Assembly: GCA_021802765.1 (NCBI GenBank) | Contig: JAJZRI010000001.1 | Span: 186,001-250,000 of the forward strand | Source: Microcaldota archaeon | Lineage (GTDB): Archaea > Micrarchaeota > Micrarchaeia > Micrarchaeales > CABMGC01 | Direction of reading: 5' to 3' | Length of the DNA: 64,000 nt | Shown here: piece after piece, positions 1 to 7,304 of the stretch | How the letters are laid out: each line of letters begins with the position of its first letter | Position numbering within the stretch: position 1 is the first letter of the stretch | Made by a program: the position numbers and the translations under genes | The notes under the pieces: generated by a model | What the model saw: the letters and a program-made list of their open reading frames with translations, nothing else | The model's database searches: none | Told to the model about the DNA's origin: nothing

Positions 1-1215
1 ATACAAACCTGCGAAGGTCTGGTTGACCTTTACGTACAAGTTGTGCGTACCTACCTGGAACTTTGTCAGTGAACCTGGATTCAACTGGGTCACGTTCGTC
101 AGGTTGCCTTTGTAGTAGACATCTACTGCAGCTGGAGAAATTCCATTTGCAGGCTGTCCCAAGTCTGTAAGGGATACTGAAAAGTTGTTGCTGGTTATGT
201 TGTGGCCAACATATACTGTCTGCAGTGGGGTCAATGATGCAGCAAGCTGCAGTTTTCCTCCTACAGCTGCACTAGTTGAAGTTGGAGTTCCGGATGTATC
301 TGAATTCTGGTAATTTAATACAGTCCAGTTCTGGCCTAGCAATTGTATAGCTGCATTATTTACCGTATTAGTTCCAGCATTTGCATTCAAACTAGTGCTT
401 GAATAATATGGTTCTTGTATTGCCTTATTGAAGGTTATCTGATAAGCGCCGCCTACACCAAACACTGCAAATGTCTGTGAAGGAGTTGCTCCATTCTGTT
501 GCTGGTCATAAACTGGAAATCCAGTAAGCCAGAGATTTTCTGTCTCTCCATTTGTACCCCAATTATTTAACAACGCCGATAGTTGTGTTGGAGTTATCTG
601 CAAAAGGTTATCATACTTACTTGAACCGCTTGTTGCAGTGAAACCAGATGAGAATACCAAACCACCACCATTATTTGATGAAACAGTAGTTCCTGTTGGA
701 ACAGATACTGTTGCAAATGGTGAAGACGCTGGCGAAGATTGCGTTTGGTATGGATTATTCTTTGGGAATGCATAGGTAGTTGACGTCTGCGTATTCTTTG
801 TGTACGAAGGCGCTCCAAGCAGTACTCCCTGGTTAAGCACTGATCCTATCAATGCTGTGAAGGAGTATGATCCTGCTGGTCCTGCAAAGCCCTTCTCACC
901 GAACCAGACCTGCTGGTTTGTAAGTGTGCACGTAGGGGTCGTTACAACGCAGTTTACGTTGCTCAGTCCCGTCGGTGTTGCAGTTACGTTCTGGCTTGTG
1001 AAAGCTAGATTTCCGAGGACAGCGGCTATGTTAGCAGCTACGACTCCGTCGCTTGGTGCAGCCTGACTTCCGACTACGACCTGTACGGATGGAACTCCCG
1101 CATTGCTTATTATCGGGACGTTATTCCACGTCACTCCTCCTTGTCCTGCGAACGCAAGACCCATCAACAAACTTGCTGCAACGGCAGCTATTCTCTTTGC
1201 ATTTATGGATTTCAT
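1..1215 (-). CDS. S-layer protein, 5' part (runs off the left edge)
   Basis: This is the first 405 codons of an open frame with no stop down to base 1. It starts at ATG 1215, preceded by a GGGATCG ribosome-binding-like stretch. Residues 1-23 form a signal peptide (MKSINAKRI, then a hydrophobic run ending AFA). The mature N-terminus, with the phrase PSVQVVVGSQAAPSDGVVAA, is typical of archaeal S-layer proteins of the methanogen/Micrarchaeota type, which form the outer protein lattice. The rest is rich in Ser, Thr, Asn and Gly with several N-X-S/T sequons, so N-glycosylation is likely. A TATA-like element lies about 40 bases upstream. The C-terminal anchor is outside the window. The signal peptide and composition are seen directly; the S-layer identity is a family-level recognition. 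Confidence 0.8.
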   Translation of the reverse strand, partial: MKSINAKRIAAVAASLLMGLAFAGQGGVTWNNVPIISNAGVPSVQVVVGSQAAPSDGVVAANIAAVLGNLAFTSQNVTATPTGLSNVNCVVTTPTCTLTNQQVWFGEKGFAGPAGSYSFTALIGSVLNQGVLLGAPSYTKNTQTSTTYAFPKNNPYQTQSSPASSPFATVSVPTGTTVSSNNGGGLVFSSGFTATSGSSKYDNLLQITPTQLSALLNNWGTNGETENLWLTGFPVYDQQQNGATPSQTFAVFGVGGAYQITFNKAIQEPYYSSTSLNANAGTNTVNNAAIQLLGQNWTVLNYQNSDTSGTPTSTSAAVGGKLQLAASLTPLQTVYVGHNITSNNFSVSLTDLGQPANGISPAAVDVYYKGNLTNVTQLNPGSLTKFQVGTHNLYVKVNQTFAGLY

Positions 1216-1255
1216 TTCGATCCCTTTAGTATTTCTGGATATAGAGCTCGCGTAA

Positions 1256-1265
1256 GGTATTTAAA
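1256..1265 (-). promoter_or_regulatory. TATA box of the S-layer gene
   Basis: On the minus strand this reads TTTAAATACC, a good archaeal TATA element, 41 bases before the S-layer start codon. Transcription would begin near 1232 and leave a short leader with a purine-rich ribosome-binding site. It overlaps the 3' end of the small gene upstream. Confidence 0.5.
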
Positions 1266-1443
1266 GGCTTCTTACACCCTTATCTTTTAATTTATATATT
1301 AAATGCAGATATACGTCATCCGCATAACATGGCTTCTTTTGAAGACGAAGTGCTTCGACGTAAGCCATATTTCCCAAAGATTCGGCAATTGCAGATGCCA
1401 TTTGCATTTTTGCCCTTGGACTTTGCGATGCTCCTTTCTCCAT
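1261..1443 (-). CDS. small hypothetical protein
   Basis: A 60-residue basic protein starting MEKGASQSPR. It is largely helical in appearance (MASAIAESLGNMAYVEALRL), has one Cys and ends KDKGVRSL. I do not recognise the family. Residue composition (Lys, Arg and Ala rich, few rare patterns) looks coding. It points the same way as the S-layer gene, whose promoter overlaps its end. The opposite-strand frame over the same bases looks like its shadow. Confidence 0.45.
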   Translation of the reverse strand: MEKGASQSPRAKMQMASAIAESLGNMAYVEALRLQKKPCYADDVYLHLIYKLKDKGVRSL

Positions 1444-1534
1444 GATATATTATTCGCAAAATCGGATTATAAACCTTTGCAGAGAATATAGAGTTGGTAA
1501 TAAAGTCGAATAGAATAGATATAGGATTGATTAT

Positions 1535-1879
1535 ATGATGCCGAATGTTGATCCCAGGCAGCTCAAGAAGCTGATGGACAGTATGGGGATAAAGTCCTCC
1601 GAGATAAGGGCTGGAAGGGTGGTCATTGAAGGAGAGGGGATGGACATAGTTATAGAGAATCCCCAGGTCACAAGGATCGATGCAAAAGGTAATGTGAGCT
1701 TCCAGGTGAGCGGGGAGGTCAGGGAGGTGGAGAAGAATGCTGCAAAGGTAGAGATAGGCGAAGATGACGTTAAGCTCGTGATGCAGCAGGCAGGAGTCTC
1801 TGATGAGAGCCTTGCACGCTCAGCCCTTGAGGAGACCAATGGAGACATAGCTGAAGCGATATTGAAGCTTAAGGGCTAA
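1535..1879 (+). CDS. nac: nascent polypeptide-associated complex protein
   Basis: Archaeal NAC, a 114-residue homologue of eukaryotic alpha-NAC that acts as a homodimer at the ribosome exit tunnel and contacts emerging nascent chains. The N-terminal part (MMPNVDPRQLKKLMDSMGIK) and the NAC beta-barrel core (residues about 25-70) are followed by a UBA domain at about 78-114, with the typical phrase EETNGDIAEAILKLKG at the end. Length matches the family. Two adjacent ATG codons (1535, 1538) could both serve as start. It stands alone, convergent with the DUF424 gene. Confidence 0.92.
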   Translation: MMPNVDPRQLKKLMDSMGIKSSEIRAGRVVIEGEGMDIVIENPQVTRIDAKGNVSFQVSGEVREVEKNAAKVEIGEDDVKLVMQQAGVSDESLARSALEETNGDIAEAILKLKG

Positions 1880-1955
1880 AACAGCTTATTTTGTCATTAA
1901 TTGGACCAATACCGGGCCTTTTTTCTGAAATCCTATATATAGTATATAATATAGG

Positions 1956-2032
1956 TAGAGTATACTGCGCCAAAAAGGTTAATTTTATACAAGATAGAGT
2001 ATACGGCGCCTAAAAGTTACTTTTATACAAGA
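1956..2032. repeat. tandem pair of about 39-bp imperfect direct repeats
   Basis: Copy 1 is 1956-1994 and copy 2 is 1995-2032, directly abutting. Both begin TAGAGTATAC, carry a GCGCC core and end TTTTATACAAGA; they differ at a few internal positions and by one base in length. They lie in the gap between the 3' ends of two convergent genes, so they are unlikely to be promoter elements for either. Function unknown. Confidence 0.7.
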
Positions 2033-2080
2033 AATAGGTAGTATGGGTGGGCATTGGGCACTTAAGATGCCATTATTCAC

Positions 2081-2139
2081 TAAAATTAAACTCCAGTTGC
2101 ATTTAAGTTGGGATAAAATTTAACTGGAGTTGAATTTTG
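2081..2139. repeat. long imperfect inverted repeat between convergent genes
   Basis: Arms 2081-2098 and 2122-2139 match at 16 of 18 positions, including a perfect 10-bp core (AACTCCAGTT against AACTGGAGTT) and a flanking AATTTT-type tract. The spacer is 23 bases. The site lies 41 bases beyond the stop codon of the minus-strand DUF424 gene and about 200 bases beyond NAC. It could be a bidirectional terminator-like hairpin or the footprint of a small inverted-repeat element. Confidence 0.6.
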
Positions 2140-2179
2140 GCAGGTTGTTGGACGACACTGGCATTATTGCATACTACAG

Positions 2180-2497
2180 CTACTTCTCTACCTTGAAGAG
2201 ATGGAGCATTGGTACCCCCTGCACGGACTTTACCTCTTCGGGGCGCACAAGTCCCGCGTCTATGAAGAGCTTCACGCTCCTCTCGCCGACCACGTTTGCT
2301 GAGTATACCGCATCGCTTATGGACGCAGCCGCAACGGCCTCGCTGACCAGCCTTCCCTTGTAGAAGCCGCCATACTGCTTGAGGTCCAGCACTATCTTGC
2401 CCTCGGTAAAGATCTTGCCCAGCAGCTCCTCGTCGCACATCGCTATCACTATGCCTTTGGGGGAGTCAAAGCTATTCATGTATATCAAGCGGGCCAC
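2180..2497 (-). CDS. DUF424 family protein
   Basis: A 105-residue protein of the archaeal DUF424 family, whose biochemical role is not established. The family hallmark is the N-terminal phrase MCDEELLGK (residues 20-28) followed by an EGKIVLDLK strand and a C-terminal GVPMLHLF strand. It starts one base before the stop codon of the glycosyltransferase gene ends, so the two are transcribed together and probably coupled in translation. A second ATG six codons downstream is an alternative start. Confidence 0.75.
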   Translation of the reverse strand: MARLIYMNSFDSPKGIVIAMCDEELLGKIFTEGKIVLDLKQYGGFYKGRLVSEAVAAASISDAVYSANVVGERSVKLFIDAGLVRPEEVKSVQGVPMLHLFKVEK

Positions 2498-4054
2498 CTA
2501 TCCGTATTTGTAGAAGAGAACGAAGGTCGAAGAGTAGAGGAGCGCGTACCATAGCAGCCATACCGCGCCGTAGATGTTGTTTAGCAGGAAGGCGAATAGG
2601 CCCAGCACTAATAGGGATGAGGAGAATGCGGTCTCTGTCATCGTGGTCTTGAGCGTGTGCACTATCTTGTTCTTCATGTTGCTCTCCTCGCCCTTTGCCC
2701 ATCCGGCGCGGGGATTGCTGTTTGTAGAGGCGGCTATGGCCGCCTTTGTCCTCACGAATGAGAGCGAGAAGTTGAGCATGAAGACCATGAAGCCCTTCCT
2801 CATCGACTTGAAGTGGATCTTTGTGAGGGCCATGGGGGCAAGGATGCTCATCACGAAGGTGCTTATCCCAAGTATCTCCATCGCTGTCGTTATGTATTTT
2901 GCCTGGACGAGCTCCCTGACCGTGACCTGCGAGGGCGAGACGGCAGAGAATATGATCAAAACTGACATGATGGTGAACATTATCAGTATGATCGAGACAT
3001 AATTCATCCCTAGGCCGTGCGTAACATAGTCTATCTTTGACATGAGCGGCTGCTTCTTTATGCTTGGATCCTTCATCCGGTTCATGTAGTAGAGCATGAA
3101 CTGCGTGTCGCCGTAATTGTATCTCCACTGCTGCTTGACCAGGTCGGTGAAGGTGGTTATGGGCTTGCCGTATGCGTAGACCTTGGGTAAGTATATGCTC
3201 GTGTAGTTGTGCATGTCGGACTCTAGGCTAAAGAAGGTGTCCTCTATTATGTACTCGGGAAAACCGCCTATCCTGTCAAGCGCCGATCTCCTTATGAGGC
3301 CGCAGGAGCCGGCAAATATCGCCGTGTTGTTGAGCGCCCTTGAAGGCTGCACGAAACTAAAGAAGAACGCATCGAAGAGGTCGACGGTGTCAGAGAAGAA
3401 TGTTCCCTTGAAGTACCTCTTCTCCGTCTGTATGTATGAGAGCTTCTTGTCATCGAAGTACGGAAGGAGGTCCTCTAGGAAGGCAGTGTTTGTCAGGTAT
3501 TCGTCGTAGTCGAAGAGCGCGATGTACTCCTCCTTTGAGTGCTTGAGCATGTTGTTGAGAGCGCCGGCCTTGAAGCCCTTGCGATCGTCCCTGTGCAGGT
3601 AAGTTATGCCCTCGCTTGCGGCAAAGCTGCTAAGTTCGTCCCTTATCTCCTGCCTTGTGGAGTCGTCCAGGAGGTAGAAGTGCAGCAGGGTCCCTGGGTA
3701 CTTAAGGCTCCTGAGCCTTAGCATGTTCCTCTTGACGGTCTTTGCGTCCTCATTGTATACGGGCATCACCACTGCGACGCTTGGATGGCGCGCAAGGGGC
3801 TTGAGGTACCGCTTTATCCCCTCGAGATACTCGTTGTAGAAGGAGGACCTGTAGTATGAATAGGCTATGAAGATGTTGAAGAATCCCGATACCAGCGAGA
3901 GGGCTATGAAGAGCCCGGCAAGAGCGTAGTTGTATATGGTATGTGCCCCGAAGTAGATCAGATAGAGCGAGAAGACCAGTCCCGAGAGCGTGAGAAATAC
4001 GAACAGGAGGACGACTAGGAGCCTCATTGTCGACTTCTTCAAAGTAGCAACCAT
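2498..4054 (-). CDS. membrane family-2 glycosyltransferase, cellulose-synthase-like
   Basis: A 518-residue membrane enzyme of the processive GT2 type, which moves sugar from a nucleotide-sugar onto a growing polymer or lipid acceptor. Two N-terminal membrane segments (about 10-32 and 44-66) precede the cytosolic GT-A domain: VVMPVYNED (95-103), the nucleotide-binding DD at 130-131, the metal-binding FDYDEY (181-186), the base EDTFF (271-275) and the acceptor-site QQWRY (308-312), a variant of the Q-Q-x-R-W signature. Four or more membrane segments follow from about 345. The product is unknown; a surface polysaccharide or glycolipid is likely. It has its own start well clear of the tRNA-Ser gene and leads an operon with DUF424. 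Confidence 0.85.
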   Translation of the reverse strand: MVATLKKSTMRLLVVLLFVFLTLSGLVFSLYLIYFGAHTIYNYALAGLFIALSLVSGFFNIFIAYSYYRSSFYNEYLEGIKRYLKPLARHPSVAVVMPVYNEDAKTVKRNMLRLRSLKYPGTLLHFYLLDDSTRQEIRDELSSFAASEGITYLHRDDRKGFKAGALNNMLKHSKEEYIALFDYDEYLTNTAFLEDLLPYFDDKKLSYIQTEKRYFKGTFFSDTVDLFDAFFFSFVQPSRALNNTAIFAGSCGLIRRSALDRIGGFPEYIIEDTFFSLESDMHNYTSIYLPKVYAYGKPITTFTDLVKQQWRYNYGDTQFMLYYMNRMKDPSIKKQPLMSKIDYVTHGLGMNYVSIILIMFTIMSVLIIFSAVSPSQVTVRELVQAKYITTAMEILGISTFVMSILAPMALTKIHFKSMRKGFMVFMLNFSLSFVRTKAAIAASTNSNPRAGWAKGEESNMKNKIVHTLKTTMTETAFSSSLLVLGLFAFLLNNIYGAVWLLWYALLYSSTFVLFYKYG

Positions 4055-4160
4055 TCAAATCAGACGCAATTCAATATAATTGACAAGTAGGTATTTATTA
4101 CTTTTATCGTTTCAAACTCTTATTACTGCGCCGGGATGGCAGAATCCGGTATCGCGCCAG

Positions 4161-4173
4161 AAGACATGGCGAA
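4161..4173 (+). other. tRNA intron 1, 13 nt, at position 30/31
   Basis: Exon bases CGCC (4155-4158) pair with intron bases GGCG (4168-4171) as the four-pair central helix. The three-base bulges are AGA and AAA, each cut after its second base as the archaeal splicing endonuclease does. There is no inner helix, only a six-base loop, so this is the relaxed bulge-helix-loop form. The location inside the anticodon stem is non-canonical (canonical is 37/38). Confidence 0.8.
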
Positions 4174-4212
4174 ACTCGAGATCTGGTGGCCTTCGGGCTT
4201 TTAGGGTTCAAA

Positions 4213-4239
4213 TTGGGTTACGATACCTGCCCATGGAAA
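4213..4239 (+). other. tRNA intron 2, 27 nt, in the T-loop at 59/60
   Basis: Exon TTCA (4207-4210) pairs with intron TGGA (4234-4237, one T-G pair) as the central helix. The bulges are AAT on both sides, and the inner helix is TGGG (4214-4217) with CCCA (4230-4233). This is a complete helix-bulge-helix-bulge-helix site. Splicing after the second bulge base restores a seven-base T-loop TTCAAAT. Confidence 0.85.
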
Positions 4240-4255
4240 TCCCTATCCCGGCGGA

Positions 4256-4261
4256 TTTTTT
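4256..4261 (+). terminator. T-run terminator of tRNA-Ser
   Basis: Six T residues begin two bases after the discriminator base of the tRNA, the usual position and form of an archaeal RNA polymerase terminator. From here to 4462 I see nothing convincing: only a 63-codon frame (4262-4453) without recognisable features, and an AT-rich stretch around 4405-4440. Confidence 0.5.
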
Positions 4262-4462
4262 ATGTCTGCTTGGGAAAGGTTAGGGGTTGTAGAAGGATCG
4301 GATTATGGCAGCTTATTGGACTCGCCTACTGATAGACTGACTTCGCGCATCATAGTCCCAGTTATTCCCAGGATTGACGCACTGCAATGCATTTTGCTAC
4401 TGAACACTTATTTAGAGTGCAAAAAAGTTATATACGAACTGGGAAGAGGCTAGAAACTATGG

Positions 4463-5152
4463 CTATTGGTCAGGATCCAGGACGAACTGCCAGCCTATGT
4501 GCGCCTCCAAGAACTCCTTGAAGATCTTGTTGTACTTTGGAAGACGCGCCTTTCCAATCCACGTTGACTTATCGGCAAAAGACTTTATCTCTGCTGAGGG
4601 CTCGAAATATGATACCGCGTTATTGCAGCTCAGGACGAACGGGGCATGGCCGTAGTACATGTCTATCCAGCTTGCTATTATGCTCCCGGTCCTGTGGTTT
4701 CCCTCTATGAAGAGCTGAGGATAGCCAAGTATTGCCACGTAAACTTCCGATGCAACCTTGAGCGGATGGGGTTCGCCCTTCATATGGCTATCATGCCATT
4801 TTACTATCGGCCTTATGTTTCGGTAGTACTTCTCCTCGTTTGCTGCGATTGCCTGCCTGTACTCCCTCCTTAGCGCCTTGCCATCGCCATAGTGTACGAA
4901 TTCGTTGAGCCTGCAGATCTCCCTTATGCTATCTTGCGAGAAGGGCCTTACTCCGTCCCTTAGCAGCGCGTCAAGATGGCTGTATGCGACGATCATGCGC
5001 TCCTTAAGTTGGGAATTGAACGGGGCGTCCTTCTTACCGATGCTTCTCTTTGAAAGTTCAAATTCTATGCGCTGCCAGTCTCTTTGCACCTCTGAAAGGG
5101 ACTGCTCTACTGCGACAAGATTGAGCCGTAATATCCTTCTCTCTTTTGGCAT
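4463..5152 (-). CDS. Fic-domain-like protein with degenerate active site
   Basis: A 229-residue protein. An all-helical N-terminal part is followed by the Fic core at about 130-165, with QLFIEGNHRTG at 146-156. Fic enzymes transfer AMP or other phosphate-containing groups using the motif HPFxxGNGRxxR. Here the loop and the phosphate-binding GN-R are present, but the catalytic His-Pro is Gln-Leu and the second Gly is His. Either the His is supplied elsewhere, the protein only binds nucleotide, or this is a divergent subfamily. No antitoxin-like partner is adjacent; neighbours are tRNA-Ser and TruD. Confidence 0.65.
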   Translation of the reverse strand: MPKERRILRLNLVAVEQSLSEVQRDWQRIEFELSKRSIGKKDAPFNSQLKERMIVAYSHLDALLRDGVRPFSQDSIREICRLNEFVHYGDGKALRREYRQAIAANEEKYYRNIRPIVKWHDSHMKGEPHPLKVASEVYVAILGYPQLFIEGNHRTGSIIASWIDMYYGHAPFVLSCNNAVSYFEPSAEIKSFADKSTWIGKARLPKYNKIFKEFLEAHIGWQFVLDPDQ

Positions 5153-5192
5153 GCTACTTCGGATATATTGGCGCTATCCGTGATATAAATAG

Positions 5193-6413
5193 CTATTCCT
5201 GAGTCTTGGTTATCTCGCTTAGAAGTATTGTTGCGTAGCTCCCTGATGGGATCGCAAAGTCCATCTTTGCAGAGCCATCATGCGGGCCTTGCGAGAATGC
5301 GAGATTCTTTATCGGGGCAAGGAGCACGCGCCTTTGGCCCTTCATGCTCAGCTCAGGCATTGACTTTATCTTCATCTCCTCTGTGGCAAGCCCCATCTTC
5401 TCCATTGCCTCCCTCTCGTAGTCGTCTATCTCCTCGGGCTTGGTCTCATATCCTATGAGATTTGCGATTGCAAACTCTCCTCGCTTGCCCGCGCCGGATG
5501 CTTCGATGTCAGGGAAGCCGAAGAAGTCCTTCTTGCAGGTCCTGCCTGTCTTGAAGTCCTCCTCCTTTATCCTTGCCTCGAGGGCGATGTTGAAGACCAT
5601 TGACTGGACCGAGTGTATGAACATTACAAGAAGTCCGCGTGGTATCTTTCTAAGGGCATTGGCGTAGTTGTCGTATCTTGAGAGGTACTCTATCACCATG
5701 CGCTCGTTGCCCAGGTTCCTTGGGAAGTAGTCCAGAGCGGCCTTGTAGTCCATCTCCTCCTTGAGCCTTGTCCTTGCGGCAACGGAATTCTGGTTTGTCT
5801 CAAACTGCGTGTCTGTCAGGAACTTCATGACCGCGCCCTCGAAGTCGCCCCTTATTATGCATGCGCCGATGTCGGCGTTGTTCATCCTTATCCCGAACCT
5901 CTGCCTGTCGAAGTAGTTTGGCATGCGTCCGCCTAGCTCCTCGATCACCTCTGCGGCCCTGTCAGGATCCTTGCATTCCCTTATCATGGTGGAGAACTCG
6001 TTGCCCAGGTTCTTGCCCAGCTCTATTCCCTTAGAGCTCTTCCAGGCTCCGTTTATCGATATGTCCTTTACCTTGGCCTGCATGAGCTGGAGCGGCTCTA
6101 CGCCGTATAGGCTTGCTATCTGCACAGAGACCGAGAGCCGGTCCTTTGAGCCGAAGTATCCTATCGACTTCTTGCCCCTTCCGAACTTCTTCCCTATGGT
6201 TATTAGCGCGTGTATAGTGTCCCAGTCCCTTTTCTGCAGCACGAATCTGGTGAAGCTGCCCTCCTCCTCATTTACATCGCCGACATCGCTTGGGGAGTAC
6301 TTCACGCCCTCCCTGAGCACCGTCCCGTTGGCCTCTATCTCCCTTACAATGAAGTCCTCTGGAGTGCTCTTTATCTTCCCGCCTGTGCCTTTCCCCCTTG
6401 ACAACGTAAGCAT
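5193..6413 (-). CDS. truD: tRNA pseudouridine synthase TruD family
   Basis: A 406-residue TruD/Pus7 enzyme, which isomerises uridine-13 in tRNA (and U35-type sites in some archaeal substrates). The catalytic Asp is D91 in FGSKDRLSVSVQ (88-98), the family pattern G-x-K-D-x-x-x-x-x-x-Q. The second signature NYFDRQRFG is at 166-174. Length is normal for archaeal TruD, with the insertion domain between about 190 and 300. Start ATG 6413. Divergent from the proline-dehydrogenase-like gene, separated by an AT-rich promoter gap (6414-6485). Confidence 0.93.
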   Translation of the reverse strand: MLTLSRGKGTGGKIKSTPEDFIVREIEANGTVLREGVKYSPSDVGDVNEEEGSFTRFVLQKRDWDTIHALITIGKKFGRGKKSIGYFGSKDRLSVSVQIASLYGVEPLQLMQAKVKDISINGAWKSSKGIELGKNLGNEFSTMIRECKDPDRAAEVIEELGGRMPNYFDRQRFGIRMNNADIGACIIRGDFEGAVMKFLTDTQFETNQNSVAARTRLKEEMDYKAALDYFPRNLGNERMVIEYLSRYDNYANALRKIPRGLLVMFIHSVQSMVFNIALEARIKEEDFKTGRTCKKDFFGFPDIEASGAGKRGEFAIANLIGYETKPEEIDDYEREAMEKMGLATEEMKIKSMPELSMKGQRRVLLAPIKNLAFSQGPHDGSAKMDFAIPSGSYATILLSEITKTQE

Positions 6414-6485
6414 TTAAAAAACCATTTATACTCTCTATTCTGTACGCTATATTATATAAGGGAGACTTTACCATATTAGGTTGCT

Positions 6486-7304
6486 GTGGTTTATTTGGAT
6501 AGAGAACCTATAGTGGAACGGATAATACACAGGCTGGTAAGGAAGCATATTGCAGGCACCACTATGGAGTCTGCGCTAGATGCCGCAAAGGAACTAAACG
6601 ACAGGAACCTCTCAGTCTCTCTTACCTTCCTAAGCGCCAATGCCACGGAGAAGGCAAAGGCAAAGTACATAACGACGACCTACAGCGAGCTGGTCAGGAG
6701 GGTGGCAAGGATGGGCATAAAGGCAGGGGTGCACGTCGGACTTGACCAGCTGGGCAGCGCGATAGGGACTGACTTTGCAATGGATAATTTCAGGGAGATA
6801 TGGGGCGTTGGAAATAAGTACGGGGTCTTCCTATGGCTCGATGCCGACGGGCTTGCGGCCTCGGAACTCTCGGCGGTGCCCAAGATGGGCGGAGTCGGGC
6901 TTGTGGTGCGCCACGACAAGGCGCACGAGTATGCCAAGATAGGCGAGAAGGTGGGTCATGTCAAGCTCGCATTCCGCGACTATGCGCCAAAAGAGAAGAA
7001 CGGCATAGTCAAGATGGCCGAGGCGGCAAGAAAGGGTCTGCAGGACCTTGTCCTTTGCGAGGTGCCTGATGGAGAGCTCTCCGGGATACTCAAGAGCAAG
7101 ATAAAGTCCGATGTAGGGCTGGAGTTCGGCTATGGATACAGCGATAAGAAGATGGCTGCGGCGGTAAAGAGGGGAGCCAAGGTAAGCGTACTGGTGCCAT
7201 TTGGCAAGGACTGGATAAAATACGCAATGAACAGCGCACCAGAAGGTTATATGAGATTTGTTGCTGGAAGATTACTCAAGGAGGGTGAACTGGATGACGC
7301 CTAA
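6486..7304 (+). CDS. proline dehydrogenase-like TIM-barrel protein
   Basis: A 272-residue protein starting at GTG 6486. The opening (about 20-55) with the phrase HIAGTTMESALDAAKELNDR, the SVSLTFLS strand and the later GLDQLGSAIG segment follow the order of conserved blocks in the proline dehydrogenase barrel (FAD-dependent oxidation of proline to pyrroline-5-carboxylate). It is shorter than typical PRODH, and the usual R-L-V-K-G-A-Y strand appears only as HVKLAFRDY, so substrate and cofactor are uncertain. It overlaps the next gene by 11 bases, implying co-expression with the epimerase. It may be a related barrel enzyme rather than a true PRODH. Confidence 0.55.
   Translation: MVYLDREPIVERIIHRLVRKHIAGTTMESALDAAKELNDRNLSVSLTFLSANATEKAKAKYITTTYSELVRRVARMGIKAGVHVGLDQLGSAIGTDFAMDNFREIWGVGNKYGVFLWLDADGLAASELSAVPKMGGVGLVVRHDKAHEYAKIGEKVGHVKLAFRDYAPKEKNGIVKMAEAARKGLQDLVLCEVPDGELSGILKSKIKSDVGLEFGYGYSDKKMAAAVKRGAKVSVLVPFGKDWIKYAMNSAPEGYMRFVAGRLLKEGELDDA

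Larger units (their letters stand above)
4130..4253 (+). tRNA. tRNA-Ser (anticodon CGA) with two introns
   Basis: Folding by eye gives acceptor stem GCCGGGA/TCCCGGC (4130-4136 with 4246-4252), discriminator G4253, anticodon stem CCAGA/TCTGG, loop CTCGAGA with anticodon CGA at 4177-4179, a class II variable arm with GCC-TTCG-GGC, and T-stem TAGGG/CCCTA. This only works if 13 bases are removed between positions 30 and 31 (4161-4173) and 27 bases from the T-loop between positions 59 and 60 (4213-4239). Removal leaves 84 nt, normal for tRNA-Ser. The D-stem (GCAG with TCGC) has one A-C mismatch. Both junctions fit bulge-helix-bulge geometry. The G discriminator and long variable arm agree with serine. 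Confidence 0.88.

Noticed and set aside
4262-4453. A 63-codon plus-strand frame after tRNA-Ser
   Set aside because: No recognisable motif, no promoter apart from the tRNA region, and unconvincing composition; left unannotated.
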